DNA of 64,000 bases from Oscillospiraceae bacterium (GTDB taxonomy: Bacteria > Bacillota > Clostridia > Oscillospirales > Ruminococcaceae), in assembly GCA_021201235.1 (NCBI GenBank), contig JAJQFI010000016.1, positions 299,175 through 363,174 on the forward strand, given 5' to 3'. The number at the start of each line of letters is the position of its first letter. Position 1 is the stretch's first letter. The translations under genes and the position numbers were made by a program. Shown one piece after another: positions 44,453-53,051 of this stretch. The notes under the pieces were generated by a model. It was not told the DNA's origin, made no database searches, and saw nothing but the letters and a program-made list of their open reading frames with translations.

Positions 44453-44893
44453 TTATTGCTTCTCCGCGAGATAATTCTCTAAGAATTTTACAGCTTCGAT
44501 ATAACCGTTGAAGCCGAGTCCCATGTAGGTCTTTACGCACGCCTTGCCGGCATAGGAAATCTGGCGGAAGTCTTCACGTTCGTTTACAGCCGAAATATGT
44601 ACTTCTACAGCAGGAATCGAAACAGCCTTGAGTGCATCCAAGATTGCAACGCTTGTGTGGGTATAAGCCGCGGGATTTATGACAATTCCGTCGAAAACTC
44701 CATAGGCTTCCTGAATTCTGTCGACGATTGCGCCTTCATGATTCGACTGGAAGAAATCCACTTCTATTCCCTTACTGTCGCAATATTCGGATATCAGCTT
44801 TACAAGCGAGGCGTAGGTCTCGGAGCCGTAGATTCCGGGCTCCCTGATTCCGAGCATGTTCAGGTTCGGACCGTTTATTACGAGTATTTTCAT
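44453..44893 (-). CDS. aroQ: Type II 3-dehydroquinate dehydratase
   Basis: A 146-residue dodecameric-type dehydroquinase, third step of the shikimate pathway. The family string ILVINGPNLNMLGIREPGIYGSETYASL opens it, with the catalytic Tyr in GIYG. NHEGAIVDRIQEAYG, INPAAYTHTSVAILDALKAV (Asn) and VEVHISAVNEREDFRQISY (His) follow. Shares one base with the aroE-aroK stop. Confidence 0.97.
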   Translation of the reverse strand: MKILVINGPNLNMLGIREPGIYGSETYASLVKLISEYCDSKGIEVDFFQSNHEGAIVDRIQEAYGVFDGIVINPAAYTHTSVAILDALKAVSIPAVEVHISAVNEREDFRQISYAGKACVKTYMGLGFNGYIEAVKFLENYLAEKQ

Positions 44894-46122
44894 TATACCA
44901 TGCCCTCGATTTCTTTTATAATCCTGTCGACGGTTTCCGCAACCGTTCCGTTGTTATCGAACTTTATGTCCGCGAAGCGCTCATACATGGGCTTGCGCTT
45001 TTCGTAAAGCTCCGATAGATCCGACTTCTGGGAAATGGGTCTGCCGTCGGTCGGGAGCTTATTGGTGTCACGCTCGAGCCAAACGATGACGCCGTTCTGG
45101 TGAAGAAGGTTATAGTTTTCTTCCCTCGTGACAACTCCGCCGCCGGTGGAGATGATTCGTTCTGAGAGCTTGCCGGAGGCTTGCATCTCGGCGGTCTCGA
45201 GCCTTCTGAATTCTTCTTCGCCGGAGCGCTCGAATATTTCTGGAATGCTCATTCCGGCATTCTTCACGATTTCCGCATCGGTTTCGATAACCTGCCTATG
45301 TAGCCTCTGCCCGAGAGCCTGAGCTACGACCGATTTACCACTGCCGGGCATACCTATTAATATAATGTTTTCGAGCTCTTTTGTCAACGATTTTTCGATA
45401 AATGTAACCGAATCGTCACTAATTTCTTTGTTCTGAAACCGCTCGGAGCTGTATTTCGCCTGCGCCACGAGCATGTGGAGCCCGCTCTTGTACTTGAGCC
45501 CGAGAGCTTCGGCTTGCAGAATTAATACGGTTCTCATCGGGTTGTAGATTACATCCAGAACGCATTCGCAGGACTTGATTCTTGTCAAATCCAAGGGCGA
45601 AGCGCCGTTTTTCGGGTACATGCCGACGGGGGTTGCGTTTACTATGAGGACAGCATCCGAATGCTTTTCGATGTTGTCGTAGTTGTCTTCGCCCGAGCGG
45701 CTTATCGGGATTACTTCGGCACCCATTTCGGATAAGACTTTCTTGACGGTCACGCCGGTGCCGCCGGTGCCCAAGACAAGGGCTTTTTTGCCGGAAATCT
45801 GGATGCCGGTTTCGAGGACCATGCTTCTGAAGCCGTAATAGTCGGTGTTGAAGCCATAGATTCTGCCGTCGCGCTTGACAAGGGTGTTGACGCTTCCGAG
45901 GCTACGAGCAATATCCGAAAGCTCGTCGCAGAGGGATGCGGCGACCTTTTTATACGGTATCGTGACGTTAAGCCCGTCCCAGTCGCCATGAAGGATGAAA
46001 TCTTCGACTTTATCCTTGGGGACCTCATAGAGGCGATACTCATAGTCGCCCAAATAAGCGTGAATTCTCGGGGAATAGCTATGTCCCAAAGTTTCACCCA
46101 AGAGACCGCATTTCAATGACAC
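44893..46122 (-). CDS. Bifunctional shikimate dehydrogenase / shikimate kinase
   Basis: A 409-residue fusion of AroE and AroK. Residues 1 to about 240 are shikimate dehydrogenase: GLLGETLGHSYSPRIHAYLG, LNVTIPYKK with the catalytic Lys, GSVNTLVKRDGRIYGFNTDYYGF, and the NADP loop VLGTGGTGVTVKKVL. From about 248 is shikimate kinase: P-loop LIGMPGSGKSVVAQALG, DAEIVKNAGMSIPEIFERSGEEEFRRLE and ISTGGGVVTREEN. Together they convert dehydroshikimate to shikimate 3-phosphate, steps four and five. AroE-AroK fusions occur in several Clostridia. Confidence 0.95.
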   Translation of the reverse strand: MSLKCGLLGETLGHSYSPRIHAYLGDYEYRLYEVPKDKVEDFILHGDWDGLNVTIPYKKVAASLCDELSDIARSLGSVNTLVKRDGRIYGFNTDYYGFRSMVLETGIQISGKKALVLGTGGTGVTVKKVLSEMGAEVIPISRSGEDNYDNIEKHSDAVLIVNATPVGMYPKNGASPLDLTRIKSCECVLDVIYNPMRTVLILQAEALGLKYKSGLHMLVAQAKYSSERFQNKEISDDSVTFIEKSLTKELENIILIGMPGSGKSVVAQALGQRLHRQVIETDAEIVKNAGMSIPEIFERSGEEEFRRLETAEMQASGKLSERIISTGGGVVTREENYNLLHQNGVIVWLERDTNKLPTDGRPISQKSDLSELYEKRKPMYERFADIKFDNNGTVAETVDRIIKEIEGMV

Positions 46123-46123
46123 T

Positions 46124-47311
46124 TTATATTACCTCTCTGTAGCTGCCCAAGTAGTTATATTCACTGCAAATATCTCCGAGCTCGCTCATCAGTTGCAGGA
46201 ACTGAGGAGAATAGACGGAGGTGTCGAGGTCGAAATAGAACATGAACTCGAAATCCTTGTTGGGAATCGGGCGGCTCTCAAGCTTACTAAGGTTGATTCC
46301 GAAGGCATAGAGCCTTGAAAGAAGCTTATAAAGCGAACCGGGCTTATCCTCGAGGACGCACATAAGGCTGGTTCTGTCGGCACCGGGATAGATTTCAAGG
46401 TCCTTCGAGATGCAGATGAATCTTGTGTAATTGTTGTCGTTGTCCTGAACTGCGGACTTGAGGCATTCGAGACCATAGAGCTTCCGGCACTCGCTCGAGG
46501 AGAGGGTTGCGATATCGTTTCTATCCGACTCTGCAACCATCTTGGCGGCGATGGCGGTGTTCTCGCAAGGAATTACCTTTACACCCTTGAGGGTCGAGAG
46601 AAACTCTGCGCACTGGGTTATCGCCTGCTGATGGGAGTAAATCTCGGTGATGTCTTCGAGCTTTGTGCCGCGCTTTGCAAGGAGATTATGCTCAACCTTC
46701 AGTCTGATACTGCGGACGATATTGAAGCTGTGCTTGGTCATGAGGTCATATACGGAGTTGACCGAGCCGGCGGTGCTGTTTTCAAGAGGGATTACGCCGT
46801 ACTTGCAGAAGCCCTTCTCGATTGCGGTAAAGACGGCATCGAAGGTCGAGAAGTACATGACATTCGGTGACTTGAAGAGCTTTCCTGCCGCTATTGAGGA
46901 GTATGCGCCCTCGACGCCCTGACATGCGACTACGGCACGCTCGGGGAAAAGCTTGGGGGTGTTCTCTATTGCCGAGGAAATTTTTGCGCTTAATTCGCTT
47001 CCGTTGCCGACAAGTCGGTTCTGATAGCCGCGGCTGAGCTCCAAGATAAACGAATAAAGAAGCTCGGTGTATTCCTTGAGCTCGTCGGGGGTCTTGTCGA
47101 CGACGTCCTGAATCTTTTCGCGTTCACGACGGATATCGAGGACAGGAAGGCTGTGCTCCTTCTTGAAGGATGCCAAACCTGCGGCGGTCTCCATTCTCTC
47201 GCCGAAAAGCCTGACTATTTCGTTGTCAATTTCATCAATCTTGTTGCGATAGACCTTTCTGCCGTCGGCAGTATCGGGGGTAATCTTCTCGGTTTCATCT
47301 ACAATAGCCAT
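46124..47311 (-). CDS. pheA: Chorismate mutase / prephenate dehydratase (P-protein)
   Basis: A 395-residue fusion. Residues about 15-100 are an AroQ-type chorismate mutase (RNKIDEIDNEIVRLFGERMETAAGLASFKKEH). About 110-300 is prephenate dehydratase (VACQGVEGAYSSIAAGKLF, GVIPLENSTAGSVNSVYDLM, and the Thr-Arg-Phe site YTRFICISK). The end is an ACT domain (LMCVLEDKPGSLYKLLSRLYAFGINLSKLESRPIPNKDFEFMFYFDL), usually the Phe feedback site. Turns chorismate to phenylpyruvate for Phe. Confidence 0.95.
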   Translation of the reverse strand: MAIVDETEKITPDTADGRKVYRNKIDEIDNEIVRLFGERMETAAGLASFKKEHSLPVLDIRREREKIQDVVDKTPDELKEYTELLYSFILELSRGYQNRLVGNGSELSAKISSAIENTPKLFPERAVVACQGVEGAYSSIAAGKLFKSPNVMYFSTFDAVFTAIEKGFCKYGVIPLENSTAGSVNSVYDLMTKHSFNIVRSIRLKVEHNLLAKRGTKLEDITEIYSHQQAITQCAEFLSTLKGVKVIPCENTAIAAKMVAESDRNDIATLSSSECRKLYGLECLKSAVQDNDNNYTRFICISKDLEIYPGADRTSLMCVLEDKPGSLYKLLSRLYAFGINLSKLESRPIPNKDFEFMFYFDLDTSVYSPQFLQLMSELGDICSEYNYLGSYREVI

Positions 47312-47345
47312 ATGTCATGTCCTTTCGTGTCTGTTATTATATATA

Positions 47346-48413
47346 TTATAAATATTTCTTATATTCGAGATAAGCGTCGTAAACGGCGATTGCGGCGGCG
47401 GCTTCAACGCACGGAACCGCACGAGGTACTATGCAGGGGTCGTGGCGACCCTTTACGACAAGCTCGCCCTCCGTCATGGAATCGAGCCTTACCGAGTGCT
47501 GTTTCCGGGAGATTGACGGCGTCGGCTTGAATGCGGCTCTGAACGTAAGTGGCATTCCGGTTGTGATGCCGCCGAGGATTCCTCCACAGTTATTGGTGGT
47601 TGTCACGATTTTGCCGTCCTTGATTTCAAACGGGTCGTTGTTCTGACTGCCACGGAGCTTTGACGCCTCGAAGCCGATTCCGAATTCTATTCCCTTTACC
47701 GCCGGAATTCCGAAGACGATGTTTGCAATCCTGTTTTCCATTCCGTCAAACATCGGGTCACCGAGTCCTACGGGAAGCCCCATGACTTTACACTCGACCA
47801 CTCCGCCGACCGAGTCTCCCTCGCTCTTGGCGGATGCTATGCACTCCTGCATTTCAACGGCGCTCTCGTCGCTTACCGTCGGGAAAGGTTTATCGGCTGT
47901 CGATTCAAGGAGCTCGCCTTCATCGGAAACGTCGCCGATTGATGCGATCCGGGAAATAACGGTGATGCCCAAGCTTTTGAGAATCTGGAGGACTATTCCC
48001 CCGGCAACACACAACGGTGCTGTGAGTCTGCCCGAGAAGTGCCCGCCGCCGGCATAATCCTGAAAGCCGCCGTATTTGACGGATGCAGTATAATCTGCGT
48101 GACCGGGTCTTGGCAAAATTTTAAGCTCGCTGTAATCATTCGAGCGGGTGTCGGTGTTTCTTATAATTGCCGTGAGCGGTGCGCCGCAGGTAACGCCGTC
48201 GCGAAGCCCCGAAACGAATTCCGGTTTGTCGGCTTCCTTGCGGGCTGTTGAATAGGCATTCTTACCGGGAGCGCGGCGGGATGTGAAAGCTTCAAGCTTG
48301 TCAAAGTCGATTTTTATTCCCGTGGGGAGCCCCTCGAGGGTCATTCCGATAGCCGCCGAGTGGGACTGCCCGAATATGGTGAGCCTGATGTTACTGCCGA
48401 TACTGCTTGCCAT
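47346..48413 (-). CDS. aroC: Chorismate synthase
   Basis: A 355-residue FMN-dependent enzyme, last common step to chorismate. Signatures are GQSHSAAIGMTLEGLPTG, the RPGHADYTASVKYG motif, GGGHFSGRLTAPLCVAGGI, SVGGVVECKVMGLPVGLG, and the C-terminal GRHDPCIVPRAVPCVEAA. It lies between aroA and pheA with gaps of 16 and 34 bases. Confidence 0.97.
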   Translation of the reverse strand: MASSIGSNIRLTIFGQSHSAAIGMTLEGLPTGIKIDFDKLEAFTSRRAPGKNAYSTARKEADKPEFVSGLRDGVTCGAPLTAIIRNTDTRSNDYSELKILPRPGHADYTASVKYGGFQDYAGGGHFSGRLTAPLCVAGGIVLQILKSLGITVISRIASIGDVSDEGELLESTADKPFPTVSDESAVEMQECIASAKSEGDSVGGVVECKVMGLPVGLGDPMFDGMENRIANIVFGIPAVKGIEFGIGFEASKLRGSQNNDPFEIKDGKIVTTTNNCGGILGGITTGMPLTFRAAFKPTPSISRKQHSVRLDSMTEGELVVKGRHDPCIVPRAVPCVEAAAAIAVYDAYLEYKKYL

Positions 48414-48429
48414 CTTGCACCGTCCTTAT

Positions 48430-49680
48430 CTATGATTTCATCTTAAGTGTTGAGAAGTCCTCCCAGAAGTCGGGATAGGACTTTCTTACGCACATGCTGT
48501 CAAGCACTGTTACTTTACCGGTTGAGGCACAGCTTGCAACCGCCGCACTCATTGCGATTCGGTGGTCGTTACAGCTGTCGACCGTGCCGCCGGTGAGATT
48601 TCTGACGCCGGTGATAACTATACCGTCGGGGAGCTCTTTGGCATTGCCTCCGAGATTGTTTATAAGTGCGCAGGTCGAGGCGATTCTGTCCGATTCTTTG
48701 ATTCTGAGGCATTCGGCGTTGATGACTCTTGTTTTGCCCTCGCAGACGGACGCCACGACGCAGAGTGTCGGAATCAGGTCGGGAATCTGGGAAGCGTCAA
48801 TAGTGACGCCCTTAAGACTTCCCTTCTTTACGGTCACCGAGTTGCCGTCTGTCGAGATATCTGCGCCCATTTCTTTGAGAACTGCGATTGCCGCCTTATC
48901 GCCTTGGGTTGAATCTGGGTTCAAGCCGGTAACCGTGACTCCCTCATCAGAAAGCGCACCCATGCAGAGATAGAACGCCGCATTGGAATAGTCGCCCTCG
49001 ACGGTGAAGCTTGAGCCCAAGTCGGGCTTCTGAGAGCCTTTTATATAGTAGGTGTCGCCGGTGCGGGTGTATTCGATGCCCGACTTCCGAAGAAGCTCTT
49101 CGGTCATGGTAATATAGCCCTTTGACTGGAGCACTCCCGTCACCCTAAGGATCGAATCCCCTTCAAGAAGCGGCAATGCCAGAAGAAGCCCCGTTATGTA
49201 CTGTGAGGAAACGTCCCCGGGGATTTCGTATTCGCCCGAGGTGAGCTTGCCGGAAACCCGGATTGTGGTTTCGGTCTTCGAAATGCTCACGCCGTGAGCA
49301 GTGAGTACTTCGTCCAGAGGACTCAGCGGGCGGTCGATAAGCCTACCCTTCGGGATAAACTCGCCCCCAACTCCCAAAGCCCCGAAAACGGGAATCAGGA
49401 ACCGAAGCGTCGAGCCGCTTTCTCTGCACTCGAAAGTGTCTGAGTGCTGAGTCTTCCCGACCGGCGAGACATGTATTTTGTTGTCCTGAATCTCTATATT
49501 CGCGCCGGCGGAGTTCATGCAGTCGGCGGTGGCGATGATGTCATTGGAAATGCCTTTACAGGTGATTTCGACATCATGATTGCCGAGAGCCGCCAAAATA
49601 ACGGCTCTGTGCGCCTGAGATTTGGAAGCAGGGATTAAAACCGTGCCGGTTCTCTCGCCGGGGATGAGTTCTCTTGTCAT
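48430..49680 (-). CDS. aroA: 5-enolpyruvylshikimate-3-phosphate synthase
   Basis: A 416-residue two-domain enzyme joining PEP to shikimate 3-phosphate. Seen are IPASKSQAHRAVILAALG with the substrate-binding Lys/Ser/Arg, the central ECRESGSTLRFLIPVFGALG, the SSQYITGLLLALPLL segment, RIKESDRIA and the C-terminal DHRIAMSAAVA. The string ESGSTLRFLIPV is the glyphosate-relevant loop. Class cannot be fixed safely by eye. Confidence 0.96.
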   Translation of the reverse strand: MTRELIPGERTGTVLIPASKSQAHRAVILAALGNHDVEITCKGISNDIIATADCMNSAGANIEIQDNKIHVSPVGKTQHSDTFECRESGSTLRFLIPVFGALGVGGEFIPKGRLIDRPLSPLDEVLTAHGVSISKTETTIRVSGKLTSGEYEIPGDVSSQYITGLLLALPLLEGDSILRVTGVLQSKGYITMTEELLRKSGIEYTRTGDTYYIKGSQKPDLGSSFTVEGDYSNAAFYLCMGALSDEGVTVTGLNPDSTQGDKAAIAVLKEMGADISTDGNSVTVKKGSLKGVTIDASQIPDLIPTLCVVASVCEGKTRVINAECLRIKESDRIASTCALINNLGGNAKELPDGIVITGVRNLTGGTVDSCNDHRIAMSAAVASCASTGKVTVLDSMCVRKSYPDFWEDFSTLKMKS

Positions 49681-49681
49681 A

Positions 49682-50722
49682 TCAAAGCCAATCCTTAAGC
49701 TGAGATTTCGGGAACTTCATGCGCTCGCAATGCCCGATTTTGCGGGGGACTATTATGGTGATAGCGTCGCCCGAAGATTTCTTATCCGAAACAGCGAGTG
49801 TGTACATATCATCAATAGTGTATTCAGTCTCTGTAGGGAGACCGTACTTATCAAGAAGCGAAATAATTCTGTTGCAGTCAGCTTCGCTCAGATAGCCGTA
49901 CTTGGCGGCAGAGCGCGAGATGGTCGCAAGACCGATGGCGACAGCCTGACCGTGAAGGGTCTGGAAGCCGCTCAAGCCCTCGACTGCGTGACCGACGGTG
50001 TGCCCGAGATTAAGGAGCATTCTCTCACCGGTGTCGAACTCGTCGGCTTTGACGATGTCGCGCTTCATGGTGACGCAGGTGGTGATTACGTTTTCAAGCT
50101 GATCCTTGGCAGGGGTCTCCTCAAGCTCGGAGAAGAACTCCTCGCTGAAAAGAACAGCATACTTTATAACTTCAGCACAGCCGCAGAGGTACTCTTCCTC
50201 GGGAAGTGTCGAGAGGGTTTTCGGGTCACAGATGACCGCCGACGGCTGATAGAAGGAGCCGACCTGATTCTTGCCGTTCTCGAGGTTTACCGCGGTCTTT
50301 CCGCCGACGGAGGAGTCGACCATCGCAAGAAGGGTTGTCGGAATCTGGACGAACTGCACTCCGCGCTGATAGGTTGCCGCCGCAAAGCCGCAGAGGTCCC
50401 CTACCACTCCGCCGCCGAGAGCGACAAGCAAATCGCTTCTTGTGACGTCGCTTTCAAAGAGGAATTCGAGGAGATTGATATATGAGCTCAGACTCTTCGA
50501 GCGCTCGCCGTGCGGGACGACGAATTCCTTCACGACGAAGCCCTCGTTCTCGAGACTCTTTGTGACCCTCTTGCCATAGAGAGGAAAGACGTTGTCATCC
50601 GAGACGATGACGGCGGTTTTGCCCTTGACAAGGGGCTTGCAGAACTCACCGCATTTGTCGAGTATACCGTCCGAAACGGTTACATCGTAACTTCGGGATG
50701 CCGTAACATTTACAACACTCAT
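49682..50722 (-). CDS. aroB: 3-dehydroquinate synthase
   Basis: A 346-residue NAD- and metal-dependent enzyme, second shikimate step. GGGVVGDLCGFAAATYQRGVQFVQIPTTLLAMVDSSVGGKTAVNLENGKNQVGSF holds the NAD and substrate sites. CAEVIKYAVL carries a metal Glu, and LNLGHTVGHAVE plus HGQAVAIGL the His ligands. Overlaps tyrA by 4 bases. Confidence 0.97.
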   Translation of the reverse strand: MSVVNVTASRSYDVTVSDGILDKCGEFCKPLVKGKTAVIVSDDNVFPLYGKRVTKSLENEGFVVKEFVVPHGERSKSLSSYINLLEFLFESDVTRSDLLVALGGGVVGDLCGFAAATYQRGVQFVQIPTTLLAMVDSSVGGKTAVNLENGKNQVGSFYQPSAVICDPKTLSTLPEEEYLCGCAEVIKYAVLFSEEFFSELEETPAKDQLENVITTCVTMKRDIVKADEFDTGERMLLNLGHTVGHAVEGLSGFQTLHGQAVAIGLATISRSAAKYGYLSEADCNRIISLLDKYGLPTETEYTIDDMYTLAVSDKKSSGDAITIIVPRKIGHCERMKFPKSQLKDWL

Positions 50723-51552
50723 CTTCCGTCTACCTCCGCTTTTATCTTTCTGCCGTCGTCGAGGAGCCTGACAAGCTCTTCTTTATTGTTTTCACGGATT
50801 GCCGTGCGATACTGGTCAAGGTTTTCGACCAGAATATCAAGCTCTTTTATAAGATTGTCGCCGTTTTCGAGGAACAGCTCCGCCCACATTTCGGGATTGA
50901 GCCAGGCGACTCTGGTCATGTCCTTGTAGCTTCCCGCCGAGAAGCCCTTGTGCTCGCGAGCCGTGGGACTCTTGATATATGCGTTCGAAACAACGTGGGC
51001 AAGCTGGGAGGTGAAAGCAATCATCTCGTCGTGCTTTTCGGCAGTCGTCACGGAGATGCTTCCGAATCCCGCAGGCTTCAAGAGCTCCTTTGTGTGGCTT
51101 AAAAGCTTGATGCTCGGCTCGCCGTTCGGGACGAGCACCATCGGTGCGCCCTTGTACATATCGGCTCTGGCGTACTTATAGCCGGAATTATGCGTTCCTG
51201 CCATAGGATGACCGCCGACAAAGGTGAAGCCGTATTCATCGGCAAGCTTAAAGCCGACCTCGGTAACCTTGCGCTTGGTGCCGCAACAGTCGATTACAAC
51301 CGGCTTTGAGCCGAAATAGGGTGCGGCTTTCTCAAGATACTCTATGCAGGCGTCGGGATAGACGGATATCAAAACTATGTCGCACTCTGAGAGATTATCC
51401 ATAGTCAGCTCGTCATCGACGTCACCCGCAAGCTTGAGGTAATCAAGAGCGGATTTACTTCTATTCCAGCCGAGGACGGTGTGCCCTTCAGCTTTATAAG
51501 CCTTGGCAAATGAGGCTCCTATAAGCCCCAAGCCCACGATTCCGGCAATCAT
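50719..51552 (-). CDS. tyrA: Prephenate dehydrogenase
   Basis: A 277-residue NAD(P)-dependent enzyme turning prephenate into 4-hydroxyphenylpyruvate for Tyr. The Rossmann loop IVGLGLIGASFAKAYKAEGH is at the N-terminus. FVGGHPMAGTHNSGYKYARADMYKGAPMVLVP carries the catalytic His, and SQLAHVVSNA follows. No ACT domain, so Tyr control is likely elsewhere (aroF N-domain or the leader attenuator). Overlaps both neighbours by 4 bases. Confidence 0.94.
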   Translation of the reverse strand: MIAGIVGLGLIGASFAKAYKAEGHTVLGWNRSKSALDYLKLAGDVDDELTMDNLSECDIVLISVYPDACIEYLEKAAPYFGSKPVVIDCCGTKRKVTEVGFKLADEYGFTFVGGHPMAGTHNSGYKYARADMYKGAPMVLVPNGEPSIKLLSHTKELLKPAGFGSISVTTAEKHDEMIAFTSQLAHVVSNAYIKSPTAREHKGFSAGSYKDMTRVAWLNPEMWAELFLENGDNLIKELDILVENLDQYRTAIRENNKEELVRLLDDGRKIKAEVDGR

Positions 51553-52553
51553 CCGAGAGCAGCCTCCCTGACAGCAGTGATTTTACTGGATAATTTCTCG
51601 AACTCTTCGGGACGAAGCGACTGTGCGCCGTCGCAAAGAGCGTGTATCGGGTCGTTATGAACCTCGATAATAAGTCCGTCGGCTCCTGCCGCTGTTGCCG
51701 CCATTGCCATAGGCGGAACGAGTCTTGCCATGCCTGTTGCGTGACTCGGGTCGGCAATTACGGGAAGATGCGAAAGCTCGTGGAGCATCGGGATTGCCGA
51801 GATGTCCATCGTGTTTCTCGTGTAGTCGCTGTAGGTTCTGATTCCTCTTTCGCAGAGGATGACCTTCTCGTTGCCGGAAGCCATAATGTACTCGGCGCTC
51901 ATGAGAAGCTCCTTGAGGGTATTTGCAAGACCACGCTTGAGTAAAATCGGCTTGTCGGTCTTGCCGAGCTCCTTGAGCATTTCGAAGTTCTGCATATTTC
52001 TTGCGCCGACCTGCAAAACATCGACGTCCTCGAACAGATCAAGGTCGTTGGTGCTCATGATTTCGGTTACAATGGGAAGTCCTGTTTCCTCACGGGCAAT
52101 CTTTAAAAGCTCCAAGCCCCGAGCGTGGAGACCTTGGAAGTCATAGGGCGAGGTTCTCGGCTTGAAGGCGCCGCCTCTTAGCATGTTTGCGCCCGCCGCC
52201 TTGACAGCCTTGGCGACCGCGACAATCTGGTCTTCGCTTTCGACAGAGCAAGGACCGGCTATCATGCAGAAGTTGCCGCCGCCGATTTTGACGCCCTTTA
52301 CATCTATGATGGTATCGTCGGGGTGGAATTTGCGGTTACAGCACTTGAAAGCCTCGGTGACTCTGGTGACGGAATCGACTATGTCAAAGCTCTCTATCAA
52401 ATCCTTGTCGACCTTGGTGGTGTCGCCGATGAGACCGAGGACCGTTGTGTACTCGCCCTCGGAAATATGAACCTTTATGCCCATTCCGCCAAGCCATTCG
52501 ATAAGCTGATTGCGCTTTTCTTCTGATACGTTCTTCTTTAATGCTACTACCAT
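51549..52553 (-). CDS. aroF: 3-deoxy-7-phosphoheptulonate synthase (DAHP synthase, class I beta)
   Basis: First shikimate enzyme: PEP plus erythrose 4-phosphate to DAHP. The 334-residue protein has an N-terminal ferredoxin/ACT-like regulatory domain (residues 1 to about 70, MGIKVHISEGEYTTVLGLIGDT). The barrel follows: FCMIAGPCSVESEDQIVAVAKAVKAAGANMLRGGAFKPRTSPYDFQG, VGARNMQNFEMLKELG, KPILLKRG, DPSHATGMARLV and GLIIEVHNDP, with the metal Cys, His and Glu. This layout is the Tyr-inhibited Thermotoga-like type. First gene of the operon, controlled by the leader at 52612-52844. Confidence 0.96.
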   Translation of the reverse strand: MVVALKKNVSEEKRNQLIEWLGGMGIKVHISEGEYTTVLGLIGDTTKVDKDLIESFDIVDSVTRVTEAFKCCNRKFHPDDTIIDVKGVKIGGGNFCMIAGPCSVESEDQIVAVAKAVKAAGANMLRGGAFKPRTSPYDFQGLHARGLELLKIAREETGLPIVTEIMSTNDLDLFEDVDVLQVGARNMQNFEMLKELGKTDKPILLKRGLANTLKELLMSAEYIMASGNEKVILCERGIRTYSDYTRNTMDISAIPMLHELSHLPVIADPSHATGMARLVPPMAMAATAAGADGLIIEVHNDPIHALCDGAQSLRPEEFEKLSSKITAVREAALG

Positions 52554-52611
52554 AATAATTGTCCTTTCTTTTTGTCGGAAAGAAGTCTGCCGGGAACTTT
52601 AGCAGTTTCAC

Positions 52612-52641
52612 AAAAAAGCTGCACAAGTAACCTGTGCAGCT
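52612..52641 (-). terminator. Attenuator terminator upstream of aroF
   Basis: On the minus strand AGCTGCACA (52641-52633), a 7-nt loop and TGTGCAGCT (52625-52617) form a perfect 9-bp stem followed by six T (52617-52612). It lies after the leader peptide and about 60 bases before aroF, so it must be overcome for the operon to be expressed. Confidence 0.92.
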
Positions 52642-52689
52642 GATAAACAAAACTTTTTGTTGCAACACAAATCACTTTACCTTTGGGGA

Positions 52690-52761
52690 TTAGCGCATGG
52701 TAAAGTAATAATAATATGCAAAGCAGAAAACATTGGCGGAGCCAACAGTTTGTTTTGACAT
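52690..52761 (-). CDS. Aromatic-rich leader peptide of the aro operon
   Basis: A 23-residue open frame, too short for normal gene calling. ATG at 52761, a GGAGAG box 7 bases upstream (52774-52769), stop TAA at 52692-52690. Residues 11-20 are VFCFAYYYYF: seven Tyr/Phe in nine residues, encoded by TTC, TTT, TAT, TAT, TAT, TAC, TTT. The TAC-TTT-ACC codons (52707-52699) can pair with GGTAAAGTG (52681-52673) after the stop. Stalling on Tyr or Phe codons would free that second segment to compete with the terminator. This is the layout of pheL/trpL-type ribosome-mediated attenuation. Confidence 0.85.
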   Translation of the reverse strand: MSKQTVGSANVFCFAYYYYFTMR

Positions 52762-52815
52762 CGTGCAACTCTCCGTAAATAGTTCATTTAAACGGCTTTC
52801 CGTTCATCTTTTATG

Positions 52816-52844
52816 ATTATATACGACCCGACGACGTTTGTCAA
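52816..52844 (-). promoter_or_regulatory. aro operon promoter
   Basis: On the minus strand TTGACA (52844-52839), 17-bp spacer, TATAAT (52821-52816): a perfect sigma-A consensus. Transcription would start near 52808, about 34 bases before the leader RBS. Confidence 0.9.
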
Positions 52845-53051
52845 GGGGTTTTTGAGAATTTGTTGCTTTAAATCAGCAAATCCGTTTTCGTTTCACATAA
52901 TTTGAGAAATGTGTACAAATCCGAACCTCGTTATCCACAAATCTTCAAATCCTTGCCCGAACGTTTCACCTCTCTTTCCTCTTTGCATAATGAGATTTTA
53001 AAAATCCGACGCTATAATCTACGCATAAACTTCCTAAGGAGGAACGCTAAT
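52845..53051. other. Intergenic region between aro promoter and acidic lipoprotein
   Basis: No gene recognised. A plus-strand TATAAT at 53013-53018 may serve the acidic lipoprotein, but no well-spaced -35 was found; TTGCAT at 52983 is 24 bp away. The AAGGAGG box at 53037-53043 belongs to the next gene. Confidence 0.5.

Noticed and set aside
49622..50485. Long plus-strand open frame of 287 codons antisense to aroB
   Set aside because: aroB is complete with all family motifs on the other strand. The antisense frame has no RBS or recognisable domain and is a by-product of codon bias.
52554..52815. T-box riboswitch before aroF
   Set aside because: No T-box sequence (AGGGUGGNACCGCG-like) or specifier loop is present. 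The leader peptide explains the terminator.
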